5,952 bases of DNA, from positions 1-5,952 of the forward strand of contig CAMDAY010000137.1 of NCBI GenBank assembly GCA_945888895.1. The letters run 5' to 3'. Position numbers and translations under genes: made by a program. Of this stretch, positions 1 through 4,127 are shown piece by piece. The notes beneath the pieces are model-generated. The model was given only the letters and a program-made list of their open reading frames with translations, searched no databases and was not told where the DNA came from. Numbering within the stretch: position 1 is the stretch's first letter; the number at the start of each line of letters is the position of its first letter. The DNA is from Dehalococcoides mccartyi (GTDB lineage Bacteria > Chloroflexota > Dehalococcoidia > UBA2979).

Positions 1-1056
1 CTGCATGTCGCGGAAGTGGCGCTCCAACGTCTCGCACGCCTTCGCGAGGTCGGCGTAGGCGGCGGGCATCGCTTCCTCGAGGGATGGCGGGCCGTCGGCG
101 CGGCGCGCGGCCTTCGTGATCGGCTGCGGCGTGCGCGTACCGGCGACGACGTCCTCGCCCTGCGCGTTTACCAGGAACTCGCCGAAGATGTAGCGGTCGC
201 CGGTCGAGGGGTCGCGCGTGAACAGCACGCCGGTCGCGCAGTCGTCGCCCAGGTTGCCGAAGACCATCGCCTGCACGTTGACGGCCGTGCCCCATGTGTC
301 GGGGTAGTTGTGCATTGCGCGATAGATAGCGGCGCGCGGGGTTTCCCACGAGTTGAACACCGCGCCGATGGCGCCCCACAGCTGCTCGGTCGGGTCTTCC
401 GGGAACGGCTTACCGGTGCGTGCCACCACGAGCGTCTTGAACTCCGCGACGAGTTCCTTGAGCGCGGCCGCATCGAGGTCGGTGTCGACCTCGACACCGC
501 GGTCGCGCTTCTTTGCGGTCAGCAGCACCTCGAACGGGTCGTGGTCGGTCTCGGATTCCTTGCTCACGCCGAGGACGACGTCGCCATACATCTGCACGAA
601 GCGGCGGTACGAGTCGTAGGCGAAGCGCGCGTTGCCGGAACGGGCCGCGAGGCCCTCCGCCGTCGCGTCGTTCAGACCGAGGTTGAGGATCGTGTCCATC
701 ATGCCGGGCATCGAGACGCGCGCGCCGGAGCGCACGGAGACGAGCAGCGGGTTCGAGGGGTCGCCGAACTTCGTGCCGACGCGCTCCTCGACGAGCGTGA
801 GGTTCGCCTCGACCTCCGCGCGGAGGCCGTCCGGGAACTGCTGCCCGAAGGCGTAGAACGCGTTGCACACCTCGGTGGTGATCGTGAAGCCGGGGGGAAC
901 CGGGATGCCGAGGCTGCTCATCTCGGCAAGGCCCGCGCCCTTGCCGCCGAGGAGGTCGCGCAGCGCTCGCGAGTCATGACCGCCGCCGTCACCGAAGAAG
1001 TGCACCATGCCGTCGGTGAACTGCTGCTCGGCGGGCATCTTGGAGGCAGTGGTCAT
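1..1056 (-). CDS. ppdK: Pyruvate, phosphate dikinase, N-terminal part (runs off left edge)
   Basis: PPDK interconverts pyruvate, ATP and phosphate with phosphoenolpyruvate, AMP and pyrophosphate in the cytoplasm. The 352 residues present cover the N-terminal nucleotide-binding region. Visible signatures are GGKGAGLAEM (about 37-46), PVPPGFTITTEVC (52-64), VSVRSGARVSMPGMMDTIL (106-124) followed by NLGLND, and near the window edge GVLFTRDPSTG, GEFLVNAQGED and VVAGTRTP (about 270-305). These are near-invariant in PPDK and separate it from PEP synthase. The swivelling domain with the phosphorylated histidine and the C-terminal pyruvate/PEP barrel lie outside the window, so catalytic completeness cannot be judged. 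The ATG at 1056 is chosen because GGAAGG sits 6 nt upstream; internal ATGs (residues 7 and 17) lack a comparable site. The gene is transcribed away from dgt. No frameshift or stop is seen. Confidence 0.97.
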   Translation of the reverse strand, partial: MTTASKMPAEQQFTDGMVHFFGDGGGHDSRALRDLLGGKGAGLAEMSSLGIPVPPGFTITTEVCNAFYAFGQQFPDGLRAEVEANLTLVEERVGTKFGDPSNPLLVSVRSGARVSMPGMMDTILNLGLNDATAEGLAARSGNARFAYDSYRRFVQMYGDVVLGVSKESETDHDPFEVLLTAKKRDRGVEVDTDLDAAALKELVAEFKTLVVARTGKPFPEDPTEQLWGAIGAVFNSWETPRAAIYRAMHNYPDTWGTAVNVQAMVFGNLGDDCATGVLFTRDPSTGDRYIFGEFLVNAQGEDVVAGTRTPQPITKAARRADGPPSLEEAMPAAYADLAKACETLERHFRDMQ

Positions 1057-1062
1057 CGCGAA

Positions 1063-1068
1063 CCTTCC
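1063..1068 (-). promoter_or_regulatory. Shine-Dalgarno site of ppdK
   Basis: Read on the minus strand, GGAAGG lies 6 nt before the ATG at 1056. It is the clearest ribosome binding site in the window and fixes the ppdK start. Confidence 0.75.
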
Positions 1069-1091
1069 GTTCCGGAACCAAAGCGGCAGCC

Positions 1092-1123
1092 TCGGCGTCC
1101 TGCGACGCCGATCAAGTATCGGC
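1092..1123 (-). promoter_or_regulatory. Two overlapping, mutually exclusive hairpins in the ppdK leader
   Basis: Read in the ppdK direction, the first arm pair is GCCGAT/ATCGGC (1123-1118 with 1112-1107, 5-nt loop). The second is TCGGCGTC/GACGCCGA (1111-1104 with 1099-1092, 4-nt loop). Both stems are perfect, and they share bases 1107-1111, so an RNA can form only one at a time. The downstream stem ends 35 nt before the ppdK ATG. A further 5-bp stem GGAGC/GCTCC lies just upstream (1150-1134). There is no U tract, so a simple intrinsic attenuator is not supported. Possible roles are a leader switch affecting translation or mRNA stability, or the 17-bp element acting as a DNA operator. Chance formation in GC-rich sequence is also possible. 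Confidence 0.4.
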
Positions 1124-1189
1124 CAGGCCTTGGGGAGCCGCGCGCGCTCCTAGCAGGGGACCCCCACCCGCGAGTGCGCCAACCGCGCA

Positions 1190-1195
1190 AGTATA
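1190..1195 (-). promoter_or_regulatory. Probable -10 box for ppdK, inside a palindromic TATA element
   Basis: The minus strand reads TATACT, matching the sigma-70 consensus TATAAT at five of six positions, in a region otherwise very rich in G and C. At the 17-bp spacing the -35 position reads TGGGGC (minus strand, 1218-1213), a poor match. Transcription would start near 1183 and give a leader of roughly 125 nt containing the hairpins at 1092-1123. The core GTATAC (1191-1196) is a palindrome, so the plus strand offers TATACG as a weaker -10 towards dgt. I see no convincing -35 for that direction. Confidence 0.45.
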
Positions 1196-1345
1196 CGAGC
1201 GAATCCGCTTCCGCCCCAGCGCCCCGAGCTGCCTGATCTCTGGACTCCATCGAAGTGGGTAACGAAACACGACGGGAGCAATGCCAGATTCGCAATGCCG
1301 ACCATAACGGTAGCGGAGCATCGGGCGATCGCGCACACTGGGACC

Positions 1346-2401
1346 ATGATCGCCCGCGATGCCCTCCTCCGCTTCCGAGCCCCCCTCGAGGCGCACGAGG
1401 CCGCGCTGTCGCCCCTGGCGGCACGCGAGGCTACCTCGGAGGGCCGCCGCCGCCCGGAGGATGCCGACCCGCTGCGGCTGGCGTTCCAGGTGGATCGCGA
1501 CCGTTTGATCCACACCCGCGCGTTCCGCCGCCTGAAGCACAAGACACAGGTATTCGTACACCCGGACTCCGACCACGTAGTGACGCGGATGACTCACACC
1601 ATCGAGGTGCAGCAGGTCGCCCGCACGATCGCGCGGGCGCTGAACCTGAACGAAGACCTCACCGAGGCGGTCGCGTGGGGGCACGACCTCGGCCACACCC
1701 CCTTCGGGCACGCCGGCGAGGAGACCCTCGCCAGCCTGCTGCCGGAGGGCTTCCGCCACAACGAGCAGTCCCTGCGCATCGTCGAGTTCTTGGAGAACGG
1801 CGGGCGCGGCCTGAACCTGACCGCCGAGACGCGCGAAGGCATCCTGAAGCACTCGAAGACGCGGGAGTCCGTGGCGGCGGAGGCGTGGGGCTTCTCCAGC
1901 ACACTGGAGGGCCAGATCGTGAAGCTGGCGGACTCGATCGCCTACCTGAACCACGACATCCAGGACGCGATCCGGGCCGGGCTGGTCTCGGAGGCGGTGC
2001 TGCCTCGACAGGTGCACCAGGCGCTCGGGACGACGCATTCTCAGCGCATCGAGACGCTCGTGACGGACTGCGTGCTCGCTTCAGCCGAGACGTTCGAGAC
2101 CGACCACCCGACGATCCAGCTCGGCGAGCGGGTGCTCGAGGCGACTGACACGCTGCGCGAGTTCATGTTCCAGCGCGTCTACCTCGACGAGTCCACCCTG
2201 CGCGAGGCGCGTCGAGGTCAGGAAGTGGTAGAGGCGCTGTTTCACTACTACGTCCAGCACCCGAACCGCATTGCCGGCTGGTCGCTCACGGACGACCCGC
2301 CGTGGCGGCGCGCCGCGGACTACGTCTCCGGCATGACGGACGGGTACGCCCTGAAGCGCGCGCGCGCCCTCGGCCTCGTCGCGCGGGAAGCGGTCCGGTA
2401 G
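1346..2401 (+). CDS. dgt: dGTPase-like HD-domain dNTP triphosphohydrolase
   Basis: This family hydrolyses dGTP or other dNTPs to the nucleoside and triphosphate and helps control dNTP pools in the cytoplasm. With the start at 1346 the protein has 351 residues, close to the usual size of the shorter dGTPase-like subfamily. The N-terminal block DRDRLIHTRAFRRLKHKTQV (50-69) is the family hallmark. The HD-domain metal ligands are all present: H84 in THTIEV, H113-D114 in GHDLGHTPFGH, and D196 in KLADSIAYLNHD. FRHNEQSLRIVE (136-147) is also conserved in the family. An in-frame ATG at 1295 would add 17 residues that look unlike the family. Neither start has a well-placed Shine-Dalgarno site (GGGA is only 2 nt from 1346), so the start is chosen by family length. 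It is the first gene of the plus-strand run. Substrate preference cannot be read from sequence. Confidence 0.93.
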   Translation: MIARDALLRFRAPLEAHEAALSPLAAREATSEGRRRPEDADPLRLAFQVDRDRLIHTRAFRRLKHKTQVFVHPDSDHVVTRMTHTIEVQQVARTIARALNLNEDLTEAVAWGHDLGHTPFGHAGEETLASLLPEGFRHNEQSLRIVEFLENGGRGLNLTAETREGILKHSKTRESVAAEAWGFSSTLEGQIVKLADSIAYLNHDIQDAIRAGLVSEAVLPRQVHQALGTTHSQRIETLVTDCVLASAETFETDHPTIQLGERVLEATDTLREFMFQRVYLDESTLREARRGQEVVEALFHYYVQHPNRIAGWSLTDDPPWRRAADYVSGMTDGYALKRARALGLVAREAVR

Positions 2402-2454
2402 CCGCGAGGACGGTCGAGGGAGACGAGAGCGCCGCCGTCGCGGAGAATGCGGAC

Positions 2455-2523
2455 ATGGACAGGCTCGACGACACGCTCGCTGACCGCGGTCCGGCCCGCG
2501 CCCCGCTCGGGGGCACGGTGTGA
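2455..2523 (+). CDS. Possible 22-residue leader peptide coupled to the SH3b gene
   Basis: A short frame begins with ATG at 2455, has GGAG 9 nt upstream, and encodes 22 residues beginning MDRLDDTLADRG and ending GGTV. Its TGA overlaps the GTG start of the next gene by four bases (GTGA, 2520-2523), an arrangement typical of translational coupling. Almost all codons end in G or C, as in neighbouring genes. It resembles no family known to me and contains no run of one amino acid that would suggest attenuation. A frame this short can occur by chance in GC-rich DNA; the correctly spaced ribosome binding site and the overlap are the only reasons to list it. Confidence 0.3.
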   Translation: MDRLDDTLADRGPARAPLGGTV

Positions 2524-3563
2524 ACGATCCATTCCCGATCACCGATCGACGCTCCTTCCGGATCATCGGGATCGGGATCGCCGCGGTCGTCGTCGCGGTC
2601 GGTGCTGCCGGCGGCGCGGTGGTCCTGGCGCGCGGTGGCGGGATCAGCATCACCGGCACTACGGTCGTTTCCAGCGCCTCGCCTGTCCCGCTCACGCTCC
2701 GCCGCGCGATTGAACTGCGCGTCGGCCCGGCTCCCGACACCGAGATCGTGACCCGACTCGCGGGCGGCGCCGCAGTTCACGTCCTCGGACGCTCCATCGA
2801 CAGCACGTGGCTCGTCGTCGGGCTCAACGGCGCGCCGGACGTGGTGGGCTGGGTACCTGCGGACGCCGTCGAGGGTGTGCGGGATCCGAGCCGCCTCGCG
2901 GTCATCGAGGACGCGCGCACCGTCGCGAAGCCACCGGTCGCCGATGGCCGGCCCCTCGACCTCCCGGACCTCCGGATCGAGGGCGCGGCGAGCCGCAGCA
3001 ATCGCCTCGTCGTCGCGATCGTGAACGACGGGCCGAGCGACCTGCCGACGCCGATCCTCGTGTCGGTGAACGAAGGCGCACCGATCCGCGTCGACACGAA
3101 GGCAGGCGAGCCGCTCCGCGCGAAGGACCGCATCGAGGCGGTCGTGCCTGGCGAGTACGTGCAGCTCCGCGCGCCGGTCACGCTTCGCGTGTTGACCGAG
3201 CCGAAGGATCGCGAAGCGAAGACCGACAACAATTCGTGGAACGGCATCATCGAGCCTGACCGCCCGAACAACCTCGGCATTTCAAAGGCGGTAGCGGCTG
3301 GCGCCGACGGGCACCTCGTCGTCACGGTGCAGAACGACAGCCCGATCCCCGTGCGTGGGCTGATCACGCTGACCGTGCGCGAACCGCTGCCCGGCACGAC
3401 GCTGCTGGGGCGAGACTCCCGCGAGGTGAGCATTGAGACCGGGAAGTCGCTGGACGTCGCGTTCCCCGACCTCAAGCGCGTCGACCTGACCCGCATCGCG
3501 GTGCGTCTCGGCACCGACGCCATCCACGATGACGTCCCCGCGGACGACGCCTACCCCCGCTAG
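2520..3563 (+). CDS. Membrane-anchored protein with SH3b and CARDB-like domains
   Basis: The 347-residue product has a short N-terminus, one hydrophobic segment (about 15-37), then a long probably extracytoplasmic part. Residues 62-120 fit a bacterial SH3 domain: an ELRVGPAPDTEIVTRL stretch, then VHVLGRS, TWLVV and VGWVPADAV follow the usual RxGP...V..L..G..V.VLG...WL.V...GWV pattern. Residues 149-244 begin LPDLRI, continue VVAIVNDG and end near TDNNSWNG, as in CARDB-type beta-sandwiches; a second similar unit starts near 252 (VVTVQNDS). SH3b domains often bind cell-wall peptides and CARDB domains often mediate adhesion, but no enzymatic residues are visible, so a structural or sensing role at the envelope is only inference. 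DRRSFR before the hydrophobic stretch resembles a twin-arginine motif, so a Tat signal is an alternative to a plain anchor. The GTG start has GGGGG 6 nt upstream and lies 118 bp after dgt. Confidence 0.82.
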   Translation: MNDPFPITDRRSFRIIGIGIAAVVVAVGAAGGAVVLARGGGISITGTTVVSSASPVPLTLRRAIELRVGPAPDTEIVTRLAGGAAVHVLGRSIDSTWLVVGLNGAPDVVGWVPADAVEGVRDPSRLAVIEDARTVAKPPVADGRPLDLPDLRIEGAASRSNRLVVAIVNDGPSDLPTPILVSVNEGAPIRVDTKAGEPLRAKDRIEAVVPGEYVQLRAPVTLRVLTEPKDREAKTDNNSWNGIIEPDRPNNLGISKAVAAGADGHLVVTVQNDSPIPVRGLITLTVREPLPGTTLLGRDSREVSIETGKSLDVAFPDLKRVDLTRIAVRLGTDAIHDDVPADDAYPR

Positions 3564-3577
3564 GCCGAGGACGACCG

Positions 3578-4009
3578 ATGCTCGATGCCCCGCTCCGTGA
3601 CGCCCTGTTTGCCCGCCTCGACGCGTCCCGCACGGTGCTGCTCGGCGCGATCCAGGGCCTGACGGAGCACGACTTCGCTGCGGTGCTCGATGGCGAGGTT
3701 GGCGGTGGGCAGACGGTGGCACAGGCTCTCGCCGCCCTCGCCGAGGCGGAGCGACGGGAGAACGCCGAGGTGCGTGGCGAGCCCGTCACCGCGCCGGGCA
3801 CCGGCCGCCCCCTTGCCCCGCAGGTCGTCCACGCCCTCGCCGGCGCCAGCTACCGCAGCCGTCGCTACCTCGAGGATCCGGCGGCCGACGCCTCCTCGGC
3901 GAGGGCGCTCGTCGACGGCGTCGTGGAGCGCGAGGCGAGCCTCGCGGAGCGCATCCGCAACCGCCCCCCGACCCAGCCACCGCCCGTGTTCCCGATGGCC
4001 GGACGGTAG
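3578..4009 (+). CDS. Small helical protein, possibly a degenerate DinB-like bundle
   Basis: This 143-residue protein begins 14 bp after the SH3b gene. GAGGA sits 7 nt before its ATG, so it is probably co-transcribed and well translated. It is rich in Ala, Arg and Glu and is predicted by eye to be mostly helical, without signal peptide or membrane segment. The first 60 residues (a helix followed by LLGAIQGLTEHDF, then QTVAQALAALAEAERRE) recall the opening of DinB/YfiT-type four-helix bundles, in which a short helix is followed by a W-S/T-V...LAHL.E segment. The metal-binding histidine expected in that segment is alanine here (LAALAEAE), so if related it probably lacks the metal site. The C-terminus is a proline-rich tail (RPPTQPPPVFP). 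I do not recognise the family with confidence and assign no function. Confidence 0.75.
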   Translation: MLDAPLRDALFARLDASRTVLLGAIQGLTEHDFAAVLDGEVGGGQTVAQALAALAEAERRENAEVRGEPVTAPGTGRPLAPQVVHALAGASYRSRRYLEDPAADASSARALVDGVVEREASLAERIRNRPPTQPPPVFPMAGR

Positions 4010-4049
4010 GCGTCGAGGCGCCGGGCGAATCAGGCGAAGCCTCGACGCT
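4009..4049 (+). terminator. Strong inverted repeat at the end of the upstream gene run
   Basis: GCGTCGAGGC (4010-4019) is matched perfectly by GCCTCGACGC (4039-4048), with a G-U pair possible at 4009/4049. GCC (4020-4022) and GGC (4033-4035) may extend it within the 19-nt loop. The stem begins immediately after the stop codon at 4007-4009. No T tract follows, so it is not a classical intrinsic terminator. A U-less terminator, a 3'-end stabilising hairpin, or a bidirectional block are possible. A 4-bp stem closed by a GAAA tetraloop (4052-4063) follows directly. Confidence 0.5.
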
Positions 4050-4088
4050 GCTCGCGAAAGCGACAAACCCTCGAAACTTCCTCGCGCG

Positions 4089-4109
4089 CCCGTAACCACC
4101 GACGGGTTT
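4089..4109 (+). terminator. Weak hairpin with short T run ahead of dnaG
   Basis: CCCGT (4089-4093) pairs with ACGGG (4102-4106) around an 8-nt loop and is followed by only TTT. The stem is short and the T run minimal, so it may be chance. It is listed because it falls in the 118-bp gap between two genes and comes after a much stronger inverted repeat. Confidence 0.2.
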
Positions 4110-4116
4110 CGGTGTC

Positions 4117-4122
4117 TAACTC
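4117..4122 (+). promoter_or_regulatory. Possible -10 box for a leaderless dnaG transcript
   Basis: TAACTC lies 5 nt before the dnaG ATG, where a -10 box would sit for a transcript starting at or next to the start codon. The 20 nt before the ATG contain no purine-rich Shine-Dalgarno match, which fits leaderless initiation. The hexamer matches the consensus only moderately and I see no -35 at 17-18 bp. The alternative is SD-independent translation of a longer transcript from the upstream genes. Confidence 0.25.
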
Positions 4123-4127
4123 AGTAG

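Larger units (their letters stand above)
1057..1345. other. Divergent intergenic region between ppdK and dgt
   Basis: This 289-bp region separates the divergent starts of ppdK and dgt. On the ppdK side it holds a ribosome binding site, paired hairpins and a TATACT -10 candidate, each listed separately. On the dgt side (about 1200-1345) I found no convincing -35/-10 pair and no well-spaced Shine-Dalgarno site. A GGGGACCCC short palindrome occurs around 1157-1165. Long open frames crossing the region on either strand are continuations of antisense shadows of the flanking genes, not genes. Confidence 0.6.

Noticed and set aside
16..1236. Open frame of 406 codons on the plus strand
   Set aside because: It is antisense to ppdK over almost its whole length. 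The minus strand encodes unmistakable PPDK motifs, and the plus-strand product is Arg/Val/Ala-rich and resembles nothing. It is a GC-rich shadow.
1281..1307. Eight-codon upstream ORF before dgt with GGGAG nearby
   Set aside because: The purine run is only 2 nt from the ATG, the frame overlaps the alternative dgt ATG at 1295, and nothing else supports translation.
1112..2038. Long minus-strand frame across the intergenic region and dgt
   Set aside because: It is the complement of the conserved HD-domain gene and has no recognisable motif or ribosome binding site.
1255..2148. Plus-strand frame overlapping dgt in another register
   Set aside because: Its product is proline/arginine/glycine-rich, and dgt in the other frame carries all family motifs.
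2562..2580. Short tandem ATCGGG repeats
   Set aside because: They simply encode the Ile-Gly-Ile-Gly part of the membrane segment.
2447..2713. ATG at 2447 opening an 88-codon frame
   Set aside because: GGAGA directly abuts the ATG, so spacing is wrong, and the product is a low-complexity arginine-rich shadow of the SH3b gene.
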